From positions 248,001-312,000 of the forward strand of contig JBEKTD010000001.1 of the NCBI GenBank assembly GCA_049516395.1: a stretch of DNA of 64,000 bases. Direction: 5' to 3'. Made by a program: the position numbers and the translations under genes. Positions 52,161 through 61,572 of this stretch are shown here, piece by piece. Origin of the DNA: Fen-1362 sp049516395 (GTDB taxonomy: Bacteria > Planctomycetota > Phycisphaerae > Sedimentisphaerales > Anaerobacaceae). The first letter of the stretch is position 1; every line of letters starts with the position of its first letter. A model generated the notes under the pieces. The model was not told where the DNA came from. It worked only from the letters and a program-made list of their open reading frames with translations, and searched no databases.

Positions 52161-53930
52161 ATGAGGATTAGAACAAGCGGAATACTTATAGTATTTGCTT
52201 TATTGTCGGCTGGCGTGATTGCCGCCGAAGTCCCGCAGCGGCAAAAAATCAATGTTGTCACTTTCTGGGCCGAGCAGCAATTCGATACGGTATCGCCGGG
52301 CGGCAAAAGCGCAATCGCGATTCACTTTGAATTGGAAAAGGACTGGCATTTCTACGCCTCCGCCGATTCGCCCCCGGGCGGTATGAATCTCAAGCTCGAA
52401 CCAAATGAGCAGGGAACAAAGGTATTGTCGTTTGGCAAACCGATATTTCCCAAAGCCGGCCGGATTTACGATGACGCGCTGCAAAAAAAAATTGACGTAA
52501 TCGGCAATACCTTCGCTGTGTATCTGCCGTTTACCGTGGCGGAATCGTCAGGCGAGAAGACAGTCATTATTAATATTGGTATTGAAGGAGCAGTTTGTTC
52601 GAACACCCAATGCCGTAGGCCTGATTTCGGCAGCGTAAAGGTTGAAGTAAAAATCAAGCCGGGGGATGTATCTATTCAACCGAAGTTCACCCTTCCCGAA
52701 CCGCAGAAAACTCCTGCTTTAACGGGCCAATGGGCGGACTATTCTATTTGGGCGGCGCTTGTCTTGGCGTTTGTCGCTGGTCTATTGCTGAACATTATGC
52801 CCTGTGTCTGGCCTGTATTGCCGATAATCGTAATGCGGCTGGTCGAACAGGCAAAAGAGGGTAAGAGCAAATCTGTAACAATGGGGCTTGCGTTCTGCAC
52901 GGGCGTTTTGCTTTTCTTCGCATGCTTGGCCGGCGCGAATATCATTTTGAAACTCGTTTACAATACCACCCTTCAGTGGGGCGACCAGTTCCGTAACCCT
53001 GCGTTTGTTGCCGGGATGGCGATGCTGATGGTGGTTCTGGCGTTATTTATGTTCGGCCTTTTTACGATTACCGTCCCCTCGTCAATATCGGGCAAAAGCG
53101 GCTCAGGCAAAGGATTCGGCGGCGCGGTGGGGATGGGTTTTCTGGCGGCGATACTCAGCACGCCTTGCAGTTTCGCGATATTGGCGGCGGCATTCGCTTG
53201 GGCGCAGGCGCAGCCGCTGGGGCTTGCGACGCTTGCGATAATGGTAATCGGAATCGGTATGGCGGCACCTTTCGCTGTATTAACCGCGATGCCTGCGTTA
53301 TTAAGTAAAACGCCAAGACCGGGCCGCTGGATGGAATTATTCAAGCAGACCATCGGCTTTGTGCTTCTTGTTATAGCGGTCAAACTGATTGCTGCTCTTC
53401 CTGCCGACAGGCGGATAAATGTCCTGTATTTTGCGGTAGCCCTTGGGTTCTGCGTCTGGATGTGGGGCGGCTGGGTCAGTTTTGCTGCGCCTGCCTCGCG
53501 AAGATGGGCGGTCAGGATAATAGCGGTTGCGCTGGCGGTTGCGGCGGGCTTTATGTTTTTGCCCGCGCCGAAACCGTCGCTGATTAACTGGCAAAAATAT
53601 GATTCGGTATTAATAAAGCAGGCACAGGATACGAACAAACCCGTGCTTATGGACTTCACCGCGGACTGGTGTCTAAGTTGCGCGGTGGTTGATAAAAAAG
53701 TTTACGCCCGCAACGATATCGCGGATTTGATAAAGCAAAAAGGAGTGCTGGCGATTAAGGCCGATACTACCGTCAGTGATTATCCGGCGACGATTGCCCT
53801 GAAAGATATTTACAACGAACCCGGCGTGCCGGTGAACATATTACTTGTGCCGGGACAGGATGAGCCAAAACGCTGGCGAGGCCTGTCCTTCGGCGATGAG
53901 TTGAAATCGGCTCTGGAAAAACTACCATAA
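52161..53930 (+). CDS. DsbD-family thiol:disulfide interchange protein
   Basis: The 589-residue protein has a signal peptide, an N-terminal periplasmic beta domain (to about residue 180, with CSNTQCRRP) and eight or so membrane helices (about 193-480). The helix region has MPCVWPVLPI and STPCSFAIL, whose Cys pair is typical of DsbD. A C-terminal thioredoxin domain follows, with DWCLSCAVV near residue 504. It moves reducing equivalents from cytoplasmic thioredoxin to the periplasm. It lies 40 bases after ftsH, perhaps in the same transcript. Confidence 0.92.
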   Translation: MRIRTSGILIVFALLSAGVIAAEVPQRQKINVVTFWAEQQFDTVSPGGKSAIAIHFELEKDWHFYASADSPPGGMNLKLEPNEQGTKVLSFGKPIFPKAGRIYDDALQKKIDVIGNTFAVYLPFTVAESSGEKTVIINIGIEGAVCSNTQCRRPDFGSVKVEVKIKPGDVSIQPKFTLPEPQKTPALTGQWADYSIWAALVLAFVAGLLLNIMPCVWPVLPIIVMRLVEQAKEGKSKSVTMGLAFCTGVLLFFACLAGANIILKLVYNTTLQWGDQFRNPAFVAGMAMLMVVLALFMFGLFTITVPSSISGKSGSGKGFGGAVGMGFLAAILSTPCSFAILAAAFAWAQAQPLGLATLAIMVIGIGMAAPFAVLTAMPALLSKTPRPGRWMELFKQTIGFVLLVIAVKLIAALPADRRINVLYFAVALGFCVWMWGGWVSFAAPASRRWAVRIIAVALAVAAGFMFLPAPKPSLINWQKYDSVLIKQAQDTNKPVLMDFTADWCLSCAVVDKKVYARNDIADLIKQKGVLAIKADTTVSDYPATIALKDIYNEPGVPVNILLVPGQDEPKRWRGLSFGDELKSALEKLP

Positions 53931-53996
53931 AAATAAACCACAGATTACACTGATTTAAGAATTGTAGGGCGTGGTTTACCCTGCCGAGCTTTTCTA
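53931..53996. repeat. Short intergenic repeat words before nth
   Basis: The spacer contains ACCACAGATTACACTGATTT (from about 53939), a word that recurs in intergenic DNA of many uncultured bacterial genomes from memory, and GGGCGTGGTTTACCCTGCC. No second copy was noticed in this window. Confidence 0.35.
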
Positions 53997-54677
53997 ATGG
54001 CGAAAAAAGTAATAAAAAAATTCAAAGTCGATAAAAAAGAGGCCGCCCGGCGCGTCGGCAAGATACTTCCCATTCTTCAAAAGTGTTATCCCGGCGCATC
54101 GGTAGCATTACAATTCGGCAATCCGCTCGAATTGCTCATCGCCACGATACTTTCGGCCCAGTGCACCGATAAGCGGGTGAATATGATCACGCCTGTTTTG
54201 TTCGCAAAATATAAGTCCGCGCAGGATTGGGCTAAAGCGAAGCTCGAAACAATCGAAAATGATATAAGAAGCGCCGGCTTTTACCATAATAAGGCGGTCA
54301 GTATCCAGGGGGCCTGCCGGACGATAATCGAAAAGTTTGCCGGCCGCGTGCCGGATACGATGGAGAAGCTCGTAACTCTGCCGGGGGTGGGTAGAAAGAC
54401 TGCTAATTGCGTTTTGGCTAACGCCTTCGGGCAGCCGGCGATAATGTGCGATACCCATGTCATTCGCCTTAGTCGACGATTGCAATTATCGGAAAACAGC
54501 GACCCTGTTAAGCTTGAGTTCGATTTGGCCGAAATAATCCCTAAGAAGGACTGGACGATATTCAGTCACGCGGTGATTTTGCACGGGCGAAATACCTGCC
54601 AGGCGAGAAAACCGGATTGCCCGAATTGTGCGATATCGAAATATTGTCCTTCGGCTAATAACCCGGCCCTGTGGTGA
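53997..54677 (+). CDS. nth: Endonuclease III
   Basis: The 226-residue DNA glycosylase/AP lyase has ILSAQCTDKRVN, the helix-hairpin-helix LPGVGRKTANCVL with the catalytic Lys, and the catalytic Asp in MCDTHVIRLSRRL. The C-terminal 4Fe-4S ligands are spaced C-x6-C-x2-C-x5-C (CQARKPDCPNCAISKYC). It removes oxidised pyrimidines in base-excision repair. The N-terminus is short and Lys-rich. Confidence 0.96.
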   Translation: MAKKVIKKFKVDKKEAARRVGKILPILQKCYPGASVALQFGNPLELLIATILSAQCTDKRVNMITPVLFAKYKSAQDWAKAKLETIENDIRSAGFYHNKAVSIQGACRTIIEKFAGRVPDTMEKLVTLPGVGRKTANCVLANAFGQPAIMCDTHVIRLSRRLQLSENSDPVKLEFDLAEIIPKKDWTIFSHAVILHGRNTCQARKPDCPNCAISKYCPSANNPALW

Positions 54678-54730
54678 ACCCGGGATAGCATAACCAAATA
54701 TACGAAGACGATTTTGAAGGAGACCTTCAC

Positions 54731-55420
54731 GTGATGCCCAATGTAACAAGTCAGCCGATTGAGGATTTGTGGCGGATATTCAAGATACTATCCGAATTCG
54801 TCGATGGTTTCCAGGAATTGTCAACCGTCGGCCCGGCAGTATCGATTTTTGGCTCCGCGAGGTTCAAACCTGACCACCGGTATTACAAGCTCGCCCAGCG
54901 AACCGCATACGAAGTCGCCAAAGAGGGTTTTACCGTCATAACCGGCGGCGGCGGCGGAATTATGGAGGCGGCCAACAAGGGAGCGGTTGCCGGCGGCGGC
55001 AAGAGTGTCGGGCTTAATATCGAGCTTCCAAAAGAGCAGATACCGAATGAGTATCAGAATATCTCAATGAGGTTCCGATACTTTTTCGTTCGCAAGGTTA
55101 TGTTCCTCAAGTACGCTCATGGCTTTATCGTTTTCCCGGGCGGTTACGGCACACTGGATGAGTTCAGCGAGGCCCTTGTGCTGATTCAGACGCTTCGCCA
55201 GGCGTCTTTCCCCGTCATACTTGTGGGTAGCGATTACTGGAAAGGCCTCATCGACTGGATGAGCAACAAGATGCAGCAGGAAGGATGCATACAGCCGAAG
55301 GATTTGAGCGTATTTTGTATGAGCGACGACCCGCAGGAAGTTGCCAAAATCATAGTCAGGTTCAGAGAAAGCGCCGCGCCAATCGGTCTGCAACTGCCCG
55401 GCGGCGTAAAAGGCATGTAA
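54731..55420 (+). CDS. LOG-family phosphoribohydrolase-like protein
   Basis: The 229-residue protein carries the LOG signature: FGSARFKPDH, VITGGGGGIMEAANKGA and FPGGYGTLDEFSEAL. Family members hydrolyse nucleotide 5'-monophosphates or cytokinin ribotides to release the base; many are annotated wrongly as lysine decarboxylases. AAGGAGA precedes GTG 54731 and ATG 54734, either of which can start. A cytoplasmic role in nucleotide metabolism is likely. Confidence 0.9.
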   Translation: MMPNVTSQPIEDLWRIFKILSEFVDGFQELSTVGPAVSIFGSARFKPDHRYYKLAQRTAYEVAKEGFTVITGGGGGIMEAANKGAVAGGGKSVGLNIELPKEQIPNEYQNISMRFRYFFVRKVMFLKYAHGFIVFPGGYGTLDEFSEALVLIQTLRQASFPVILVGSDYWKGLIDWMSNKMQQEGCIQPKDLSVFCMSDDPQEVAKIIVRFRESAAPIGLQLPGGVKGM

Positions 55421-55442
55421 TCGCATCATCCTTTGCTCAAAG

Positions 55443-55976
55443 ATGAAGCAGCGTGGAGACAATGTAATCGGTTCATATAATCACAAGCCGGCAGAGTTGC
55501 AGCCGTATAATCCCATCTACCCAGACGTTGCGCAGTATGTCGCTGACTTGATAAGAGCAAAACTTGATTGCGTTGAAGTTGAGCACATTGGCAGCACAGC
55601 AATCGAGGGTTGTGATGGCAAAGGGATCATCGACCTGACGGTCCTGTATCCAAGAGAGTTCCTCGAAAAAATTAAAGACGCCTTGTCTTTGCTCGGTTTT
55701 CAGCACCAGCCGCATAAAGACCCGTTTCCTGAAAACCGGCCTATGCGGGTTGGTTCGATTGATTATAAAGGCCGGCTGTTCCAGATACACGTCCACGTCA
55801 TTCAACAAGGCGATGCTGAGGCGATATCTACATTGAAGTTCAGGGATATTCTTAGTAAAGACAAACAGTTGAAAGACCGCTATATTCAGCTCAAACGACA
55901 AATTATTAAAGACGGCACGATAGATTCACTGGATTATTGCAAAGCGAAAAGCTCTTTCATAGAAAAGGTCATTTAA
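55443..55976 (+). CDS. GrpB-like nucleotidyltransferase-fold protein
   Basis: The 177-residue protein has VEHIGSTAIEGCDGKGIIDLTV, the G-S-T-x-x and D-x-x-V pattern of the GrpB/UPF0157 group within the nucleotidyltransferase superfamily, plus FQIHVHVIQQGD. Biochemical role unknown in general. Its 3' end overlaps that of the convergent radical SAM gene by 4 bases. Confidence 0.85.
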   Translation: MKQRGDNVIGSYNHKPAELQPYNPIYPDVAQYVADLIRAKLDCVEVEHIGSTAIEGCDGKGIIDLTVLYPREFLEKIKDALSLLGFQHQPHKDPFPENRPMRVGSIDYKGRLFQIHVHVIQQGDAEAISTLKFRDILSKDKQLKDRYIQLKRQIIKDGTIDSLDYCKAKSSFIEKVI

Positions 55977-57784
55977 GAAATCTCTGAATTGGCAAGATGC
56001 TTCAACAGATAATATTTCTCCGGGCCGCCAAGATGCTCCCAGGGTAAAATCTCATCGGTTGAGAATTGCCTCTGTGCGGCGGCATCGAGATTCATACCGT
56101 ATTTTTTGAAAGCATCTTCCCAGATTGCCGGGTTAAATGTCTCGCTCCATAAATCGAACTTTGCGCCGTTGCGCCAGGCATATTCAATAACATCCGCTAA
56201 TCGCCTGTCGCCGCGTCCTATGGCTGATTCGAGAATCGACTGGTCTATCTCGTGGAATTTGAACTGGAGATATTTGGCGTTGATTTTTCTTTTCTCGGAG
56301 ATGATTGTGTTTTTGGCGTTTTCGAAATACTCACGCGGCTGTTGCCCAAGCCAGCCGAAGGGCGTGTGCGGCTTGGGGACAAGCCAGCTCACCGCGACGT
56401 TGACCGAAGCGGTTTTGCCGTCAAAATCCCTGCGAAGTTTTGCCAGTTTGTCCGCGAGGTGAACAATTTGCCTGATGTCGTCCTCGGTCTCGCTAGGCAG
56501 GCCCGTCATAAAGTAAAGTTTTATTTTCTGCCAGCCCGCCTGGTACGCCGCTGAGACGGCGGCGAAAAGGTCCTCGTCTTTTAACGGCTTATTGATGATT
56601 TGTCTGAGCCGTTCCGATGCCGCCTCGACCGCGATGGTCAGGCCCGATTTTCGCACCTCGTTTGCAAGCGTGGGTAATAGCTTCAACTGCTGGTCAACCC
56701 GCAAACTGGGCAGCGACAAGCCGACGTATTTGTCCGTAAAATAACTGTGCAGCAGGTCAATCAGCTTTTCGATATAGGGATAATCAGCGGTCGATAAGCT
56801 CAATAAGCTGATTGTATCGAAGCCCGTCGCCTCATAAGCGGATTTAGCCGTCTCGAAGATTTTGTCGATACTGCGGTAACGTATCGGCCTTCTGCAAAAA
56901 CTTGCCTGGCAAAACCTGCACCTGCCGGGACAGCCCCGCATAATCTCGATACTTACCCGTTCGTGAATCGCCTCGGCGAACGGCACAATCGGTTTGGCCG
57001 GGACGGGCGCGTTATCGAGGTCGTCAACGATTGCGTTTTTGAATCGCGTGGGCAGGTTTTCTTTGATAGCGGAAAATGATTTTATTTTGCCCACCTGCCC
57101 TTCGTAGCCCGGCGTAGAAGGGTCGTATTCGAATTTATAAAGCGACGGGACATAAGCCCAGTCGAATTTTTCCGCGGCGGCAAGCAGTATGTTTTTTTTC
57201 GATGCGTCGGCTTTTTTGAGGTCGATAATCAATCGGGCTAAATCAGGGACAGCATTTTCTGCCTCGCCGATAACGAACAGGTCGATGAACGGCGCAATCG
57301 GCTCGCAGCAGTTGGCCATACCGCCGCCCGCGATAATAATCGGGTCGGCTTCACTTCGATTTTCATTGCGAATAGGCAGACCAGCCAAATCCAGCATGTT
57401 CAGCACATTCGTATAACATAATTCGTTGGTCAAACTGAAGCCGACGACGTCGAAGCAGCTTATAGCGGCCCTGGATTCGAGCGAAAAAAGCGGGATACCC
57501 TTTTCACGCAGGATTGGCTCGGCGTCTAACCACGGCGCAAAAACCCGCTCCGCCGCTACGTCGGGCATCCTGTTGAGAACCTCATAAACGACCGCCATCC
57601 CCGTATAGCTCATCCCGACCTCGTAAGTATCGGGGAAACACAACGCGACGGCTAATGCACAATCGGAGAGGTTTTTTTTAATCTGGTTGATTTCGCCGCC
57701 TATGTATCTGCTCGGCCTGCGGACAAAGGGCAGGAATTCGCGGTCAATTCTTTCGGTCAGTATTATCGGTTCTTTTCTTTTCAC
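55973..57784 (-). CDS. B12-binding-like radical SAM protein (YgiQ/TIGR03960 type)
   Basis: The 603-residue protein has an N-terminal cobalamin-binding-like region (ALCFPDTYEVGMSYTGM, GGGMANCCEPIAPFIDLFVIGE). A radical SAM core with the cluster motif RGCPGRCRFCQASF near residue 287 and GLPSETEDDIRQIVHLA near 430 follows. It matches the family often found fused to or beside a DUF2344 protein in anaerobes. That partner is not in the window. The reaction is unknown; methyl or ring-forming radical chemistry on RNA or cofactors is possible. Confidence 0.88.
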   Translation of the reverse strand: MKRKEPIILTERIDREFLPFVRRPSRYIGGEINQIKKNLSDCALAVALCFPDTYEVGMSYTGMAVVYEVLNRMPDVAAERVFAPWLDAEPILREKGIPLFSLESRAAISCFDVVGFSLTNELCYTNVLNMLDLAGLPIRNENRSEADPIIIAGGGMANCCEPIAPFIDLFVIGEAENAVPDLARLIIDLKKADASKKNILLAAAEKFDWAYVPSLYKFEYDPSTPGYEGQVGKIKSFSAIKENLPTRFKNAIVDDLDNAPVPAKPIVPFAEAIHERVSIEIMRGCPGRCRFCQASFCRRPIRYRSIDKIFETAKSAYEATGFDTISLLSLSTADYPYIEKLIDLLHSYFTDKYVGLSLPSLRVDQQLKLLPTLANEVRKSGLTIAVEAASERLRQIINKPLKDEDLFAAVSAAYQAGWQKIKLYFMTGLPSETEDDIRQIVHLADKLAKLRRDFDGKTASVNVAVSWLVPKPHTPFGWLGQQPREYFENAKNTIISEKRKINAKYLQFKFHEIDQSILESAIGRGDRRLADVIEYAWRNGAKFDLWSETFNPAIWEDAFKKYGMNLDAAAQRQFSTDEILPWEHLGGPEKYYLLKHLANSEIS

Positions 57785-57873
57785 CCGCGTATTATAACTT
57801 ATAATTAGCGTTTGGCGTAGAAAGATGTGTCTGCCGGCGTCCTTGCGACGCAGGCGGATTCCTTAAAATATTT

Positions 57874-57920
57874 AGCCCCGCCACTTCGGCCCGAATTCGT
57901 TTCGGGACAATGGCGGGGTT
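57874..57920. repeat. Large palindromic hairpin at the apbE start
   Basis: CCCCGCCA (57876-57883) pairs with TGGCGGGG (57911-57918), and inside it CCCGAA (57890-57895) pairs with TTCGGG (57901-57906). The hairpin covers the first apbE ATG and looks like a REP-type palindrome. Confidence 0.7.
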
Positions 57921-58830
57921 GGTAGATATTCGGAATTTTATGGAAAACGAAAGCAGGCGAAGGGCGTTAAAGTTTTTTGTTACCGCGTGTGTAATATCCG
58001 CGATGTATTATTTCATAATGGAAACTTTCGGACCTGTCGTCGAGGTTGACGGCGGCTCACGCGAAATTATTGGCGCTCCCGCGAGAATCGTCGCGGTCGC
58101 CAAAAATGATAGAAAAGCCAAACTTGCTATTAAAGCGGGTTTCGATGAGCTGACACGAATAGCCAAGTTGATGAGCGAGGAACCCAATAAGGTTAATCAT
58201 GAGGCGTTTGTTGGCCCTGTCAAAGTCAGCCCGGAGTTATTTGAGGTTTTGCAAATAGGCATCGATTACAGCAAACTAACCAAAGGGGCGTTTGATATCA
58301 CGGTTGCCGATGCAAATGGTCACGGCGGGTACGAAAAACTGATTCTGGATATCAATAATAAAACAGTGCGATTCGCGGCTCAAGAGTTGCAATTGGATTT
58401 GAGCGGTATTGCGAAGGGTTACGCTATCGATAAGGCGGTCGAGATAATGAAACGCAAAGGCGCAATCGGCGGATTGGTCGATGCGGGAGGGATTATTCGA
58501 TGCTTCGGCAGGCCGGCACACGGGGGGAACTGGCTGATAGGGAATGCAGCGGATAGCGTAGAGCGTATAGCGGATAGTGTGGACAGTAACAAGCCGGGGA
58601 TGGTTTTGAAATTACGGGATATGGCGGTGGTGGCTAAGCCAGGCGGGGTTACGATTATTGCTCCGAAGGCAGTGGTTGCTGAAGTAATTGCCTCGGCGGT
58701 TGGTATATTAGGGGCACAAAAGGGGCTGGACCTTGTTGATTCGTTGCTGGGCGTAGAGGCGATTATCGTTACGCCCGGGCCGGGGTATAGAGTTATTAAA
58801 AGCAGAGGGGCAGATGCGTATCTGCAATGA
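57910..58830 (+). CDS. apbE: ApbE-like FAD:protein FMN transferase
   Basis: The 306-residue protein has an N-terminal membrane segment (FFVTACVISAMYYFIM) and the ApbE core, with DLSGIAKGYAIDKAVE and GGLVDAGGIIRCFG. It attaches FMN to Thr/Ser of target flavoproteins such as Rnf or Nqr subunits. A start at 57940 is likely because the ATG at 57910 lies inside a hairpin. Residues about 215-230 (NAADSVERIADSVDSN) are encoded by a repeat found twice elsewhere in the window, apparently an in-frame insertion in a surface loop. It overlaps the next gene by 4 bases. Confidence 0.88.
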   Translation: MAGLVDIRNFMENESRRRALKFFVTACVISAMYYFIMETFGPVVEVDGGSREIIGAPARIVAVAKNDRKAKLAIKAGFDELTRIAKLMSEEPNKVNHEAFVGPVKVSPELFEVLQIGIDYSKLTKGAFDITVADANGHGGYEKLILDINNKTVRFAAQELQLDLSGIAKGYAIDKAVEIMKRKGAIGGLVDAGGIIRCFGRPAHGGNWLIGNAADSVERIADSVDSNKPGMVLKLRDMAVVAKPGGVTIIAPKAVVAEVIASAVGILGAQKGLDLVDSLLGVEAIIVTPGPGYRVIKSRGADAYLQ

Positions 58831-59819
58831 GGCAAACACCCCTTCGATTTTATTTCCGGGAAAAAGATATGGCCGGACTTATTACAAAGAATAGGAAATC
58901 AAATGTCCTCACGCCCTCGCAGCTTCGCTGCCTCTCGAAAATTCCAACCATCAATATAACTGCCGGTTGTGTTCACAACTGCATTTACTGTTACGCCAAG
59001 GGCTATTCGCAATATCCCGGAGACGGCAAAGTCATACTTTTCGATAATACCGCCGATAAGCTAAAACAGGAGCTTGTCCGAAAACGAAAAAAGCCGCAAG
59101 CCGTCTATTTTTGCCCGTCATGCGACCCTTTTCAGCCGATTTCCGAAATACTTGCCCAAACTTATGAAACGATGACGATTTTGCTCGAAGCAGGCGTCGG
59201 TGTTCAGTTCGTTACAAAGGCAATTGTTCCGCCCGATTTTATCAAGCTGTTTACCCGCTTCAGGGGGCTTGTGTGCTGCCAGATAGGGCTTAGCTGCGTT
59301 GATGACAATATCAGGAAAATCTTCGAGCCGGCCACCGCGAGCGTTTCCGAAAAGCTCGCAACTATTAAAAACCTCATCGAGGCGGGCGTTACCGTCGGCA
59401 CACGTGCCGACCCGCTTGTTTATGGTGTTACGGATTTGGACGGGATGCTAAGCGACCTGTTTTCGGCGACAGCCGGCGCCGGCGTTAAGGAGGTCGCGGT
59501 AAATTACCTGTTCCTCAGGCCGGCCATTCGGGAAAGCATCAGGAAAAATATCAGTGATAAGGTATTATTGGCTAAAGTGCTTGGGCCGCATTCGGAGGGT
59601 TGCATACTGCCGATAGGATTGAAAAATTCGCAGGGTCTTGCGCTGCCTAAGGAGATAAGAGAAAAAGCATACGAGCGGATTAAAACAATCGCCCTGCCTT
59701 TCGGCGTTTCCATACACATCTGCGGCTGCCAGAATCCCGATATTACCGCCGAATTATGCAATATCACGCGGCTTTCAAACCCCGTGCAGTTGACCTTGTT
59801 TGAATCGAGTAGCGGATAG
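58827..59819 (+). CDS. Spore photoproduct lyase-like radical SAM protein
   Basis: The 330-residue protein has the radical SAM motif CVHNCIYCYAKGY near residue 48, then VYFCPSCDPFQP and a barrel with FVTKAIVPPDF and GTRADPLVYG, as in SplB-like and related radical SAM DNA-repair proteins. A start at 58869 is also possible. The final codons and the stop (AGTAGCGGATAG) match the repeat that continues into the spacer, so the 3' end may have been replaced by that repeat. Confidence 0.8.
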   Translation: MRQTPLRFYFREKDMAGLITKNRKSNVLTPSQLRCLSKIPTINITAGCVHNCIYCYAKGYSQYPGDGKVILFDNTADKLKQELVRKRKKPQAVYFCPSCDPFQPISEILAQTYETMTILLEAGVGVQFVTKAIVPPDFIKLFTRFRGLVCCQIGLSCVDDNIRKIFEPATASVSEKLATIKNLIEAGVTVGTRADPLVYGVTDLDGMLSDLFSATAGAGVKEVAVNYLFLRPAIRESIRKNISDKVLLAKVLGPHSEGCILPIGLKNSQGLALPKEIREKAYERIKTIALPFGVSIHICGCQNPDITAELCNITRLSNPVQLTLFESSSG

Positions 59820-60121
59820 CCCTTCGACTCTGCTCAGGACAGGCGGGTAGCGTATAGCGGATAGTTCAACTTCAAATCAAAATGCAAAATGCAAAAGGCA
59901 AAAATGCGGTATCCCGAAGGGATGGATTTTAGTTTAATGCTGAGACACAGATTTTGTCGTTGAAAAAGGATTTGGTTTGGGTAGAATTGGGGGGAAATAA
60001 CAAGTTGAAAATAAGAGGAAATAATAGTTAGCTATCCTCGTGGTTCGTGGTATGGTGTTTCAAGATTTAAGATTTCCTTAAATACAGAAAAGCGAAGGAT
60101 ATTGATGGGAGGATTTTAAAA
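59820..60121. repeat. Repeat-rich spacer before the AT-rich island
   Basis: It contains CCTTCGACTCTGCTCAGGAC (59821-59840), then AGCGTATAGCGGATAG (59849-59864, identical to 58562-58577), an AAATGCAAAATGCAAAAGG run near 59880, and TCCTCGTGGTTCGTGG near 60036. These are not coding. A GGGAGG ribosome site at about 60108 serves the next gene. Confidence 0.65.
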
Positions 60122-61507
60122 ATGGTAATTCAAACCTTGAAACCTGACGATATCATGAAAGTTCTAGATTTCAAACGGTACATTTCAGATGCCACCGAGA
60201 GAAATGAAATAGCAAAAAGATGCAAAGACGTCTTGGCATCTCAAACAAAAGCTCCCTATGATAGAGCGGCACAAATCAAGAAGGCTTTAGATTTTGCTAA
60301 GTCTATTTGGCAGAAATATGATTGCGTACAAGTGGCTGAAATATATGATAAATTTGTCAAAATAGAAGAGGCTTTATTTGGTTTGGAAAGAGAAGAAAAG
60401 GATGGGAAACGTTATCGGGATCATTTTATTCATATGTTCAATACGTTTGTTTTTGGATTGCAGATCATTTCCTCTTTACTAAAGCAATTGCCAAGCAAAA
60501 AAGCAAAAAGCATGTTCAAGGTTGAAACAGAGAAATTGAAAGAAGTTGGATTGCCATTTAAGACTAATTACACCTATGACAAACGTATTTTTTTTCTATG
60601 GACTTTAGTTTCGACATTTCACGACATCGCAATTCCTTTTCAGCACTTAAGTAAAATAGGAAGAGGTATTAGTAGGTTCGTCGAAGAATTTGGATGGTTA
60701 TTCACAGACCCTAATATTTCAATGCATAGTTACGATTCATCCCAACTTTATTATTATTTTGATCTTGTCGGTTCTTTATATGGTGGAAAGTTGCAGTTGA
60801 TAGACAAAGGTCGCAAATATAAGAGTTCGGAAAAGGACAAGTATTATCTTGCCAAACTTTTGGGCAGAGAATTTGACCAGAGAAACCATGGTGTTCTTAG
60901 TGGTTTCTTCATGTGGAAAACTATTGAGGAGATTTTCTTAATCGGCCGCTCTCGAAAGTATCCCTTTAAAAAGTCTGAAGAGTTTAATAGATATACGGAA
61001 TATGTTCTCGAACAAGATGTTGCTCGAGCGGCTTTGGCTATTAGCCTACACGCAATTAATGAAGATAGGAGATCAATCGCCTATCCCAAAGTTTTCCCAA
61101 TATCGTTTACCTCATATCCGTTTGCATTCTTACTCATTTTATCAGATGGACTGCAAGAATATTTGAGATGGGAAGGAGTGACTATTGAAAAACAACTCAA
61201 GTTTAATTATCATCCTATATTGAAAGTTAAATTCGACAAATCAAAATCAGTTATCGAGGTTAACGTTTCGTTTTCTTTTGATAAAAAAAAGGAAAAGGAA
61301 CTCATTGAGCAAGCAAAACGAATGGCTCGTTTTCATGATGCAAATATGACCATATCTAGTTTTGATGAAGCAATAGATTTTATGGGAAATTCGATCAAGG
61401 CAGATCTTGAGAAAAGACTAATATTGGGCGATTCTTTCAAAATTAAACTAAGTATCTATCAGGATTGGAAACGAATGTGTTATAACAAAGATATGCAGTC
61501 TGCGTGA
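60122..61507 (+). CDS. HD-domain-like hydrolase, accessory island gene 1
   Basis: The 461-residue protein has spaced His/Asp residues of an HD metal-dependent phosphohydrolase: RDHFIHMFNTF (H101, H104), STFHDIAIPF (H167, D168), QRNHGVLSGF (H256) and SLHAINEDRR (H310). A helical N-terminus and a C-terminal region of about 120 residues without recognised motifs flank it. The gene is clearly more AT-rich than its neighbours. HD enzymes include dNTP triphosphohydrolases and cyclic-nucleotide phosphodiesterases; the substrate is unknown. The gene is followed 65 bases on by a nucleotide-metabolism fusion gene. Acquisition by transfer is inferred. Confidence 0.72.
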   Translation: MVIQTLKPDDIMKVLDFKRYISDATERNEIAKRCKDVLASQTKAPYDRAAQIKKALDFAKSIWQKYDCVQVAEIYDKFVKIEEALFGLEREEKDGKRYRDHFIHMFNTFVFGLQIISSLLKQLPSKKAKSMFKVETEKLKEVGLPFKTNYTYDKRIFFLWTLVSTFHDIAIPFQHLSKIGRGISRFVEEFGWLFTDPNISMHSYDSSQLYYYFDLVGSLYGGKLQLIDKGRKYKSSEKDKYYLAKLLGREFDQRNHGVLSGFFMWKTIEEIFLIGRSRKYPFKKSEEFNRYTEYVLEQDVARAALAISLHAINEDRRSIAYPKVFPISFTSYPFAFLLILSDGLQEYLRWEGVTIEKQLKFNYHPILKVKFDKSKSVIEVNVSFSFDKKKEKELIEQAKRMARFHDANMTISSFDEAIDFMGNSIKADLEKRLILGDSFKIKLSIYQDWKRMCYNKDMQSA

Positions 61508-61572
61508 ATACAAAATATGTAGCAGATTATAATTCGTTTTAAAAACACAGTCTTTTTCGTGAGAAAATTAAA

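Noticed and set aside
59820..60121. Insertion sequence remnant
   Set aside because: Only short repeat words are visible; there is no transposase fragment or paired terminal inverted repeat with target duplication.
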